6,743 bases of DNA from contig JAKAXN010000249.1 in NCBI GenBank assembly GCA_021816565.1, positions 1 through 6,743 on the forward strand, written 5' to 3'. Below are positions 1 through 6,134 of the stretch, one piece after another. A model generated the notes under the pieces. The model did not search any database, was not told the DNA's origin, and was given only the letters and a program-made list of their open reading frames with translations. A program made the translations under genes and the position numbers. How positions within the stretch are numbered: the stretch's first letter is position 1; the number at the start of each line of letters is the position of its first letter. The DNA is from Actinomycetes bacterium. GTDB taxonomy: Bacteria > Actinomycetota > Acidimicrobiia > Acidimicrobiales > Palsa-688.

Positions 1-298
1 GGGCGGCATCATCCCCTCCACCGAATCCATCGCCACCACGGTGGCCGACCACACCGGCCTGCGGGCGGTGGAGCGCTACCACTTCGGCCTGTCCTACGCC
101 GAGACCCTGAAGCTCTGGCGGGAGAAGTTCGACGCTGAGGAGGAGGCGGTGGACCGGCTGGGATTCGACGTGACGTTCCGGCGCATGTGGGACTTCTACC
201 TGGCCTACTCGGAGGCCGGATTCCGCTCCGGCTACCTGGACGTGGCCCAGTACGTGTTCGAGAAGCCGGCCCGGGCCGGAGAAGGGAGCCGGCCGTGA
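1..298 (+). CDS. Cyclopropane-fatty-acyl-phospholipid synthase family methyltransferase, C-terminal part
   Basis: The reading frame is open from base 2 and ends at TGA 296-298, giving the last 98 residues; the N-terminus and SAM-binding domain lie before the window. The visible part starts at the glycines of the family's conserved PGG..PS loop (here GGIIPST), followed by YHFGLSYAETLKLW, which corresponds to the FG..Y..TL..W segment of E. coli Cfa carrying its active-site tyrosine (Tyr317). Proteins of this family move a methyl group from S-adenosylmethionine to the double bond of an unsaturated acyl chain in membrane phospholipid, giving a cyclopropane or, in some actinobacterial relatives, a methylene or methyl branch. 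The loop is canonical here, unlike in the next gene. The stop overlaps the GTG start of a second CFA-family gene, so the two are tandem paralogues in one transcript. The family is clear; the exact product cannot be told from the C-terminus alone. Confidence 0.9.
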   Translation, partial: GGIIPSTESIATTVADHTGLRAVERYHFGLSYAETLKLWREKFDAEEEAVDRLGFDVTFRRMWDFYLAYSEAGFRSGYLDVAQYVFEKPARAGEGSRP

Positions 299-1608
299 CC
301 GGTGGGCTGGCCCCGGCCATGACCTCCTACCTGCGGGACCTGTTCGGCACCGACCTACCGGTGCGGATCCGGGCGTGGGACGGCTCGGAATCCGGGCCGG
401 CCGACGCCACCCTGGTATCGCTGCGCTCCCCCGACGCCCTCCGCTACCTGCTCTGGTCCCCCGGCGAGCTGGGGGTGGCCCGGGCCTACGTGACCGGCGC
501 CCTCGACGTCGACGGTGACCTGGAGAGCGGTCTGAGCCGGGTGCTGGCCACGCTGAGAGGCCGGGGGGCGCACCTCACCCCGGCCCTGGCCGCCCGGGGA
601 GTGAAGCTCATGGCCTCCCTCGGCGGGCTGGGTCGGCCCCTGCCGGCCCCCCGGTCCGAAGCCCGGCCCCGGGGGCGGCTGCACAGCCTGCGCCGCGACG
701 CCCAGGTCATCAGCCACCACTACGACCTCTCCAACCAGTTCTACTCCCTGCTCCTCGACGGCTCCATGGCCTACTCGTGCGGCTACTGGACCGACGACCG
801 GCCCGGCTACGGCGTGGCCGACGCCCAGCGCGACAAGCTGGACCTGATCTGCCGCAAGCTGGAGCTGCGGCCGGGGGCCCGGCTGCTCGACGTCGGTTGC
901 GGGTGGGGGTCGCTGACGGTGCACGCGGCCAAGGAGTACGGCGCATCGGTGACCGCCGTGACGGTGGCCGCGGCCCAGCAGGAGTTCGTGGCCGGGCGGC
1001 TGCGGGCCGAGGGCGTGGAGCACCTGGTCGACCTGCGCCGCTGCGACTACCGGGAGGTGCTGGCCGAGCCCGGGGCGATCTTCGACGCAGCCGCCGTGGT
1101 GGAGATGAGCGAGCACGTGGGCGACGGCAACTACCCGGCGTTCCTCGCCGGCCTGCACCGCCGGCTGCGCGACGAGGGCCGGCTCCTGGTGCAGGTCATG
1201 TCCCGGGGCCCCCGCCACCCGGGAGGTGGTCCCTTCATCGAGCGCTACATCGCCCCGGACATGCACATGCGGCCCCTGGCCTCGACGGTCGGGCTGCTGC
1301 AGGACGCCGGGTTCGAGGTGCGCGACGTGCACGCCATGCGCGAGCACTACGCCCGGACGATCCGGGCCTGGTCGGTCGAGATGGAGCGCCGCTGGGACGA
1401 CGTGGTGGCCATGATCGGCGAGGAGCACGCCCGGGTGTGGCGGCTGTACCTGGCCGGAGGCGCCCTGTCGTTCGAGGAGAACCGCATGGGCGTGGACCAG
1501 GTCCTCTCCGTGCGGCCCCGCCCTGACGGCCGCAGCGGCATGGCCGCCACCCGTATCGGCTGGGAGCAGCCCGCCGACCGTCAGGCGCCGGCCGTGCGCC
1601 AGGCGTGA
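295..1608 (+). CDS. Divergent CFA-family SAM-dependent fatty-acyl methyltransferase
   Basis: This is a 437-residue CFA-family protein, full length beside the roughly 380-450 residues usual for the family. I chose GTG 295 because it overlaps the upstream stop (GTGA) and has AAGGGAG six bases before it; ATG 319 is an alternative. The N-terminal 130 residues form the family's accessory lipid-facing domain. The methyltransferase core follows: ISHHYDLSNQFY (139-150), YSCGYW (160-165, with the active-site Cys), SAM motif LLDVGCGWGSL (197-207), EMSEHVG (270-276, with the bicarbonate-site Glu) and HYARTIRAW (351-359, with the active-site Tyr). Two departures are visible. LLVQVMS (297-303) places Gln300 where E. 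coli has His266, a bicarbonate ligand, and Met302 where it has Ile268. The usual YIFPGG loop is YIAPDMHMRP (318-327). It acts on membrane phospholipid acyl chains and is translationally coupled to the DUF1295 gene. The changed site suggests a related methyl transfer rather than certain cyclopropane formation; that is inference. Confidence 0.93.
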   Translation: MTGGLAPAMTSYLRDLFGTDLPVRIRAWDGSESGPADATLVSLRSPDALRYLLWSPGELGVARAYVTGALDVDGDLESGLSRVLATLRGRGAHLTPALAARGVKLMASLGGLGRPLPAPRSEARPRGRLHSLRRDAQVISHHYDLSNQFYSLLLDGSMAYSCGYWTDDRPGYGVADAQRDKLDLICRKLELRPGARLLDVGCGWGSLTVHAAKEYGASVTAVTVAAAQQEFVAGRLRAEGVEHLVDLRRCDYREVLAEPGAIFDAAAVVEMSEHVGDGNYPAFLAGLHRRLRDEGRLLVQVMSRGPRHPGGGPFIERYIAPDMHMRPLASTVGLLQDAGFEVRDVHAMREHYARTIRAWSVEMERRWDDVVAMIGEEHARVWRLYLAGGALSFEENRMGVDQVLSVRPRPDGRSGMAATRIGWEQPADRQAPAVRQA

Positions 1609-2417
1609 GCGGCTTCGCCGCCCACCAGTTCCTGACCGGGCTGGCCGTCACGGGCGGCACGTCCGCCGCCGTGTTCGCGCTCACGTTCGCGGTGGCCCTC
1701 CGGGTGGGCCGATGGAACGTGGTGGACGTGGTGTGGGGCCTGTCGTTCGTGGCCATAGGGGTGGCGTCGTTCGCCTGGTCGGCGTCGGCCGCCACGTCGG
1801 GTGCCCGGCGGGCGCTGGTCCTCACGATGGTGGGGCTGTGGGGCCTGCGCCTGGCGGCCTACATCGGATGGCGCAGCCGGGGCCACGGGGAGGACCCCCG
1901 CTACGCGGCCATCATGGACCGGGCCCCGGGGTCCCGGCCGCTCCGGGCGCTGAAGGTGATCTTCGGTCCCCAGGCGTTCCTGGCCTGGTTCGTGTCGCTG
2001 CCGGTGCAGGTCGCCATGTACGAGCGTTCCGGCCCGGGCGCCCTGGCGTGGATCGGGACCGCGGTGTGGGCCGTGGGCCTGTTCTTCGAGGCGGTGGGCG
2101 ACGCCCAGATGTCGGCCTTCCGGCGGGACCCGGCCAACCGGGGGCAGGTGATGGACCGGGGGCTGTGGCGCTACACCCGCCACCCCAACTACTTCGGCGA
2201 CGCCACCGTGTGGCTGGGCCTGTACCTGGTGGCCGCCTCCTCCTGGCAGGGAGCCCTGACGTTCCTCTCCCCGGTGGCCATGCTGTATTTCCTGTACTTC
2301 AAGAGCGGCAAGGGCCTGCTGGAGAAGGGGCTGTCCGACACCAAGCCGGGCTACGCCGACTACGTGGCGCGCACCTCGGGGTTCATACCCCTCCCCCCGA
2401 AGAGCCGGCGCCCCTGA
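1605..2417 (+). CDS. DUF1295 family (steroid 5-alpha reductase-like) integral membrane protein
   Basis: This 270-residue protein is close to the family's usual length of about 260. The GTG start overlaps the preceding stop as GTGA, with no strong ribosome site, so translation probably depends on coupling to the methyltransferase. Hydrophobic segments lie near residues 10-33, 38-60, 69-87, 119-138, 147-165 and 201-230. Signatures of DUF1295 are RGHGEDPRY (92-100), GDAQMSAFRRDP (165-175), GLWRYTRHPNYFGD (186-199) and GYADYVARTSGFIP (249-262). The RHPNY block resembles the cofactor-binding C-terminal region of steroid 5-alpha reductases and isoprenylcysteine methyltransferases. The biochemical function is not established for most members; NAD(P)H-dependent reduction of a lipid double bond is the usual guess. 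From general knowledge, DUF1295 genes often sit beside CFA-like methyltransferases, so action on the methylated lipid (for example reducing a methylene to a methyl branch) is plausible but unproven. Confidence 0.9.
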   Translation: MSGFAAHQFLTGLAVTGGTSAAVFALTFAVALRVGRWNVVDVVWGLSFVAIGVASFAWSASAATSGARRALVLTMVGLWGLRLAAYIGWRSRGHGEDPRYAAIMDRAPGSRPLRALKVIFGPQAFLAWFVSLPVQVAMYERSGPGALAWIGTAVWAVGLFFEAVGDAQMSAFRRDPANRGQVMDRGLWRYTRHPNYFGDATVWLGLYLVAASSWQGALTFLSPVAMLYFLYFKSGKGLLEKGLSDTKPGYADYVARTSGFIPLPPKSRRP

Positions 2418-2439
2418 CCGGCCCCGGCCGGGCCGGTTT
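2417..2439 (+). terminator. GC-rich hairpin at the end of the lipid operon, possible intrinsic terminator
   Basis: Starting at the last base of the DUF1295 stop codon, ACCGGCCC (2417-2424) pairs perfectly with GGGCCGGT (2430-2437) around the five-base loop CGGCC, and TT follows. The 8-bp stem is almost all G/C and sits exactly where a terminator would be expected. The U-tract is very short, which is common for actinobacterial terminators but weakens the call. Such hairpins also occur by chance in DNA of this composition. Confidence 0.45.
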
Positions 2440-2461
2440 CGGGACCCCCGACGAGGGTTCT

Positions 2462-2467
2462 TAGAAT
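2462..2467 (+). promoter_or_regulatory. Candidate -10 element (TAGAAT) for the acyltransferase operon
   Basis: TAGAAT differs from the TATAAT consensus at one base and lies in the only clearly AT-richer stretch between the two operons, 75 bases before the acyltransferase start. No convincing -35 hexamer is seen 16-19 bases upstream (the sequence there is around TTTCGGGA), which is common in actinobacterial promoters. A transcription start 7-8 bases downstream would fall on or just before ATG 2475. The position supports a separate promoter for the second operon, but the match is only a short motif. Confidence 0.3.
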
Positions 2468-2523
2468 CGCACCCATGTTTCTCAGCAATCTCTCAGCCAC
2501 GCCGCGGGTAGGCGTTCAGGTTC

Positions 2524-2540
2524 GGAGGGGAAGATCTTCC
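2524..2540 (+). promoter_or_regulatory. Ribosome site overlapping a 12-base perfect palindrome before the acyltransferase
   Basis: GGAGGGG (2524-2530) is a strong Shine-Dalgarno sequence but lies 12 bases before ATG 2543, longer than ideal. Bases 2529-2540 form the perfect palindrome GGAAGATCTTCC, which shares its first two bases with the ribosome site and fills almost all of the gap to the start codon. It could bind a dimeric regulator as DNA or influence ribosome access as RNA. A 12-base palindrome can also arise by chance, so a regulatory role is only a suggestion. Confidence 0.3.
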
Positions 2541-2542
2541 GC

Positions 2543-3808
2543 ATGCGTGTGATGCCCGTCCCTGCGGTCGCGCCTGCGCCCGCCGGACGAGCGGAAGCAC
2601 CGGCCGACGGGGACGGGGTCCCGGCCGGGCGACCCGGCATCACCCGGGGCCACCTGTGGCAGGTGGACGTGGTGCGGCTGTTGACCTTCACCGCGGTCAT
2701 CGCGGTGCACTCCCTGGCCTTCACCGAGCAGCCGGACAACCGGGCGGCCGCCGGGGCCATGATGCTCCTGCAGTACGGCCGGGAGGTGTTCTTCAGCCTG
2801 ACCGGGTTCGTGCTGATCTACTCCACCGCCGGGCGGCGGTCCCTGCAGCTACGCCGGTTCTGGCCGAAGCGCATCCTCTACGTGGCCGTTCCGTACGTGG
2901 TGTGGAGCGGGATCTACTACGCCTACGACATCCTCGGCCCGGCGCACGCCAGCCCGTCGCTGTCCGTTTTCGGCACGGATCTCCTGTATGCCGGAGCCAA
3001 GTACCATCTGTACTTCCTGCTGGTGACCGTCCAGCTGTACCTGGCCTTTCCGTTGATCCGGTGGTTCGTTCTCCGCACCGCACACCGGGCCCTACCGGTG
3101 CTGGCGGCCGTATCGGCGGCCAACCTCGCCTGGCTGGCCGTCCTGCAGTACGGCGCGTACCCGCACTCGGGGCCCGGGCTCTGGGTCTACTCCCACGCCT
3201 ACGAGCTGCTGCCCAGCTACCTCATGTACGTGCTCGGGGGCGCCTACGCGGCCGTCCACCTGGACCGGCTCCAGGAGCTGGTCGACGCCCGCCGCCGCCT
3301 GTTGCTGGCCGTCGCCGGCCTGGCCGCGGTCGGGGCGCTGGTCGTCTACTCCGTGCAGCTCCCGTTCATGGCCCCCCGCTCGGCCAACGACGTGCTCCAG
3401 CCCGGTATGGCCCTCAGCTGCGTGGCCGCCACCATCGTGGTCTACCTGGTCGGGTCCCGCTGGGCCGAGGGGCCCCGGCGCCGCCAGGCGCTGATCGAGA
3501 CCCTCTCCGACGCCTCGTTCGGGGTGTACCTGTCCCACCCACTGGTTCTCCAGCTGCTGCTCGACTTCGGCGGGTTCGGCAACGGTAACCAGGTGATGCC
3601 CTCGTTCCTGTGCACGGTCCTGGCCCTGGTGATCAGCGTGGCCGGCGGCACGGCCATCTCGCTGCTGTTCCGGCGCACCCCGCTGTCGCTGCCTCTGACA
3701 GGGCGGCCGTGGCGGGCCCAGGTCAAGCGCCAGCCGGCCACCGCCGGCCGACGGCGGGTGGACCTGCAGCCGGCGCTCGCGGCGGGGAAGGGCGCGGCGG
3801 CGTGCTGA
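2543..3808 (+). CDS. Acyltransferase family 3 (AT3) integral membrane protein
   Basis: This is a 421-residue multi-spanning membrane protein of the acyltransferase-3 family, which moves acyl groups (often acetyl or short acyl from CoA) onto sugars, lipids or natural products at the cytoplasmic membrane. The first membrane helix carries the family's R-X10-H motif as Arg45 and His56, within VDVVRLLTFTAVIAVHS. Next come REVFFSLTGFVLIY (80-93), the basic KRILYVAVPYVVW (109-121), YHLYFLLVTVQLYLAFPL (154-171) and the C-terminal SDASFGVYLSHP (322-333), all in family order. About ten hydrophobic segments fit the usual topology. The first 35 residues are Ala/Pro/Gly-rich and probably disordered; the last 35 are basic and end in cysteine. 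ATG 2543 is the first start after the ribosome site; ATG 2552 is an alternative. The stop overlaps the ligase start by seven bases, which suggests the ligase may supply its acyl donor. The acceptor and acyl group cannot be read from the sequence. Confidence 0.92.
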   Translation: MRVMPVPAVAPAPAGRAEAPADGDGVPAGRPGITRGHLWQVDVVRLLTFTAVIAVHSLAFTEQPDNRAAAGAMMLLQYGREVFFSLTGFVLIYSTAGRRSLQLRRFWPKRILYVAVPYVVWSGIYYAYDILGPAHASPSLSVFGTDLLYAGAKYHLYFLLVTVQLYLAFPLIRWFVLRTAHRALPVLAAVSAANLAWLAVLQYGAYPHSGPGLWVYSHAYELLPSYLMYVLGGAYAAVHLDRLQELVDARRRLLLAVAGLAAVGALVVYSVQLPFMAPRSANDVLQPGMALSCVAATIVVYLVGSRWAEGPRRRQALIETLSDASFGVYLSHPLVLQLLLDFGGFGNGNQVMPSFLCTVLALVISVAGGTAISLLFRRTPLSLPLTGRPWRAQVKRQPATAGRRRVDLQPALAAGKGAAAC

Positions 3809-5319
3809 GCGTCAACGAGCTGCTCGAGCGGCGGGCCGCATCAGCCGGCCCGGCCCTGATCGAGGGGTCCACCGGCCTCGGCGTGACATGGGGCGAGGTG
3901 GCCGAGCAGGCCGCCCGGTGGCGAGCCGGGGGTCTGGCCGGCCCGGTGGGTCTGGCCCTGGCCGACCCGGTCGCCATGGCCGCCAACTTCATCGCCGCCC
4001 TGGGGGCCGGCGTCCTGGTCGCCCCCCTGGACCCGAACGCTCCCACCGCCGAGCACACGGCCCGCACCGCCCAGCTGGGTCTGCGCTCGATGGTCATCGA
4101 GCCCGGGGTGGAGGCGCCCGCCGGCGTGGCCGTCTGGGCCGCCGGCCGCCGGGAGCTCGAGGCCGCAGGCGGCCGGGCCGGGCCGGGCCGCCCGATCCCC
4201 GCTTCGCCGGGCGACGTCCGGCTGATCATGGCCAGCTCCGGCACCACCGGGACCCCGAAGATCATCCCGCTCACCGAGGCCCAGCTGCTGGAGACGGCGG
4301 CCGGGGTGGCCGCCCACCTGGAGCTCGGCCCGCAGGAGCGGGGCTACTCGCCCCTGCCGCTTTTCCACATCAACGGCCTGATCGTCGGGGTCCTGTCGGC
4401 CCTGGTGGCCGGCAGCACCATCGTGGTCGAGCGGCAGTTCTCCCGCCGGTCGTTCTGGACCACCGTGGAGCAGCGCCAGGTGACCTGGCTCAACTTGGTG
4501 CCGGCCATCCTGGCCATCCTGGGCGCCCCCACCGACGGCGACGGCCTGCGGGCGCACCCCGGTGTCCGGCTGGCCCGCTCCGCTTCGGCCCCCCTGCCGG
4601 CCTCGGTGCGCGAGCGCTTCGAAGCCCGCAGCGGGATACCCGTGGTGGAGACCTACGGGATGACCGAGGCGGCCAGCCAGATCACCGCCAACCCGACCGA
4701 CGCGGTGCGCGCCGGATCGGTGGGCCGGCCCGTGGGGCTCGAGCTGCGGGTGGTGGACGAGACCGGCCGCCCCCCGGTCCGGGGCCAGGAGGCCCGGGTA
4801 CAGATCCGGGGATCCCGGGTGACATCGTGGTACTGGAGCGCCGGCGACGGGCACGACGGCTGGTCCAGCCGGCCGGCCGTGGACGAGGACGGGTGGCTGG
4901 ACACCGGCGACATCGGCTGGACCGACGGTGATGGCTATCTCTACCTGGTGGGTAGAGATGGCGATGTCATCAATCGCGGGGGCGAGAAGGTCCAGCCCCG
5001 GGAGGTGGAAGACGTGCTGCTCGGCGACGCCCGGGTCACAGCCGCCGTGGTGATCGGCCGGCCCCACCCCACCGTGGGCGAGGAACCGGTCGCCTACGTG
5101 ATGGTCAACGAGGCGGCCGCCGCCGCCCCCGGGGACGTCGTGGCCGACCTGCACCGCCGCTGCGAGGAGTCCCTCAGCCGGTTCAAGCGGCCGGCCGACA
5201 TAGTCCTCAGCCGGTCGCTGCCCGCCGGGCCGACCGGCAAAGTCAGAAGAAGCGAAGTCCGGGCCATGATCCGAAACCCTGATCATCCCCACCCCACACC
5301 GATCACCGAGACGCCATGA
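3802..5319 (+). CDS. AMP-forming acyl-CoA synthetase / acid-CoA ligase
   Basis: This is a 505-residue member of the ANL superfamily, which adenylates a carboxylic acid with ATP and then usually transfers it to coenzyme A. GTG 3802 is chosen because GGGGAAGGG lies nine bases upstream and the next start falls well inside the domain; it overlaps the acyltransferase stop by seven bases. Core motifs occur in order: the ATP-binding loop MASSGTTGTPK (143-153), PLFHINGL (186-193), YGMTEAASQ (285-293), GWLDTGD (364-370), the hinge region GRDGDVINRGGEKVQPREVE (384-403), and PTGKVRR with the catalytic lysine Lys480. All key residues are present, so it should be active. The PLFH.NGL segment and size resemble small or medium-chain and oxalate-type CoA ligases, but the substrate is not determined. 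The tail after residue 491 is Pro/His-rich. It lies between a membrane acyltransferase and a ComA-like synthase, so a polar acid made nearby is a reasonable but untested substrate. Confidence 0.92.
   Translation: MLSVNELLERRAASAGPALIEGSTGLGVTWGEVAEQAARWRAGGLAGPVGLALADPVAMAANFIAALGAGVLVAPLDPNAPTAEHTARTAQLGLRSMVIEPGVEAPAGVAVWAAGRRELEAAGGRAGPGRPIPASPGDVRLIMASSGTTGTPKIIPLTEAQLLETAAGVAAHLELGPQERGYSPLPLFHINGLIVGVLSALVAGSTIVVERQFSRRSFWTTVEQRQVTWLNLVPAILAILGAPTDGDGLRAHPGVRLARSASAPLPASVRERFEARSGIPVVETYGMTEAASQITANPTDAVRAGSVGRPVGLELRVVDETGRPPVRGQEARVQIRGSRVTSWYWSAGDGHDGWSSRPAVDEDGWLDTGDIGWTDGDGYLYLVGRDGDVINRGGEKVQPREVEDVLLGDARVTAAVVIGRPHPTVGEEPVAYVMVNEAAAAAPGDVVADLHRRCEESLSRFKRPADIVLSRSLPAGPTGKVRRSEVRAMIRNPDHPHPTPITETP
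4934..4962 (+). repeat. Strong inverted repeat (hairpin) inside the ligase coding sequence
   Basis: GCTATCTCTACC (4934-4945) pairs with GGTAGAGATGGC (4951-4962) around the loop TGGTG. The stem is 12 bp with a single T-G wobble (4936 with 4960). It covers ligase codons 378-387, just before the conserved hinge aspartate motif. The patch is markedly richer in A/T and uses codons rare in the rest of the window (AGA, GAT, TAT, AAT nearby). It may be an RNA structure acting within the operon transcript, or chance in a patch of different origin. Confidence 0.5.
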
Positions 5320-5337
5320 CCCTCATCGCGAACCGAC

Positions 5338-5342
5338 AAGGA
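5338..5342 (+). promoter_or_regulatory. Ribosome binding site deciding the ComA-like start
   Basis: AAGGA lies nine bases before ATG 5352 and is the best Shine-Dalgarno match at this junction. The competing ATG 5316 overlaps the ligase stop as ATGA but has only GAG before it. The extra 12 residues it would add do not resemble family sequence. Confidence 0.55.
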
Positions 5343-5351
5343 CGAACTCTG

Positions 5352-6134
5352 ATGGACTCGATATTCCTGGCGCTGCCCGACCGCGACGCCAAGCCGCGGA
5401 CCCGGGGCCTGACCATGGCCATCGACAACGGCATGCCCCACGGCGCTTTCGCCGACGCCGTGGCCAGCGCCGCCGAGTACATCGACGTGGTCAAGTTCGG
5501 CTGGGGGACGGCGCTCGTCACCCCCGACATCGAGGACAAGCTGGACCTGCTCAAGTCGTACCGGATCGGCTACTACTTCGGCGGGACCCTCTTCGAGAAG
5601 TTCGTGCACCAGGACCGCTTCGAATCGTTCCTCACGCTGTGCCGGCTGTGCGACTGCCCCTACGTGGAGATCTCCAACGGCACCATCGAGATGAGCAGCG
5701 AGGAGAAGGCCGGCTACATCTCCCGCTGCGCCGAGGAGTTCACCGTCTTGTCAGAGGTCGGCTTCAAAGACGCCCGGCGGTCGTCCGAGCTGACCGCGGA
5801 TCAGCTGGTGGCCGCAGTGCGGGCCGACCTCAGAGCCGGGGCCACCAGGGTCATAACCGAGGCCCGCGAGAGCGGCAAGAGCGGCATCTGCCGCCCCGAC
5901 GGCACCCCCCGCGAGGACCTGGTCGACGCCCTGCTGGAGAGCGGGGTGGACAGCGAGCAGATCCTCTTCGAGGCCCCCACCAAGGACCTGCAGACCCACT
6001 TCATCAAGCTGCTCGGCCCGAACGTCAACCTCGGCAACATCAACCCCACCGACGTGATCGGCCTCGAGACCCTACGCCTCGGGCTGCGGGCCGACACCCT
6101 CATGCACTTCGAGAAAGCCCGCAGCCATGCGTGA
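5352..6134 (+). CDS. ComA-like (2R)-phospho-3-sulfolactate synthase
   Basis: This 260-residue TIM-barrel protein matches the ComA family over its whole length; archaeal members are about 250 residues. ComA adds sulfite to phosphoenolpyruvate to give phosphosulfolactate, the first step of coenzyme M synthesis in methanogens. Family blocks in order are RGLTMAIDNG (18-27), YIDVVKFGWGT (43-53), YFGGTLFEKF (75-84), YVEISNGT (104-111), VLSEVGFK (132-139), ARESGKSGI (171-179), LFEAPTKDLQ (205-214), VNLGNI (225-230) and GLETLRLGLRADT (237-249). Lys139 matches the lysine proposed as catalytic in the methanogen enzyme (from memory). Compared with the methanogen sequence as I recall it, Asp is Asn109 in the EISDG block and Gly is Ala171 in the EGRESG block. 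ATG 5352 is preferred; ATG 5316 would overlap the ligase stop. No other coenzyme M gene is visible, so the product may be phosphosulfolactate for another purpose, or the reaction may differ. The family also contains the plant heat-stress protein HSA32, whose role is distinct. Confidence 0.88.
   Translation: MDSIFLALPDRDAKPRTRGLTMAIDNGMPHGAFADAVASAAEYIDVVKFGWGTALVTPDIEDKLDLLKSYRIGYYFGGTLFEKFVHQDRFESFLTLCRLCDCPYVEISNGTIEMSSEEKAGYISRCAEEFTVLSEVGFKDARRSSELTADQLVAAVRADLRAGATRVITEARESGKSGICRPDGTPREDLVDALLESGVDSEQILFEAPTKDLQTHFIKLLGPNVNLGNINPTDVIGLETLRLGLRADTLMHFEKARSHA

Noticed and set aside
187..294. Upstream extension of the second CFA gene from ATG 187
   Set aside because: It would overlap the previous gene's C-terminus by over 100 bases and adds Pro/Gly/Arg-rich out-of-frame sequence; GTG 295 has a ribosome site and the GTGA overlap.
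355..1428. 357-codon open frame on the minus strand opposite the second CFA gene
   Set aside because: Low-complexity composition with no domain, opposite a gene with all CFA motifs; a compositional artefact.
4168..4190. Short tandem GGGCC repeats in the ligase gene
   Set aside because: Three to four copies of a GC-only pentamer in a Gly/Arg/Pro linker are expected at this base composition and show no further structure.
3841..5292. 483-codon open frame on the minus strand opposite the ligase
   Set aside because: It is a shadow of high GC third-position bias on the real gene. Its translation is Gly/Pro/His/Ala-rich with no recognisable domain, while the plus strand carries a complete set of ligase motifs.
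5316..5351. Longer start for the ComA-like protein at ATG 5316
   Set aside because: It overlaps the ligase stop as ATGA, but its ribosome site is poor and the extra 12 residues are not family-like; ATG 5352 has AAGGA nine bases upstream. It stays possible.
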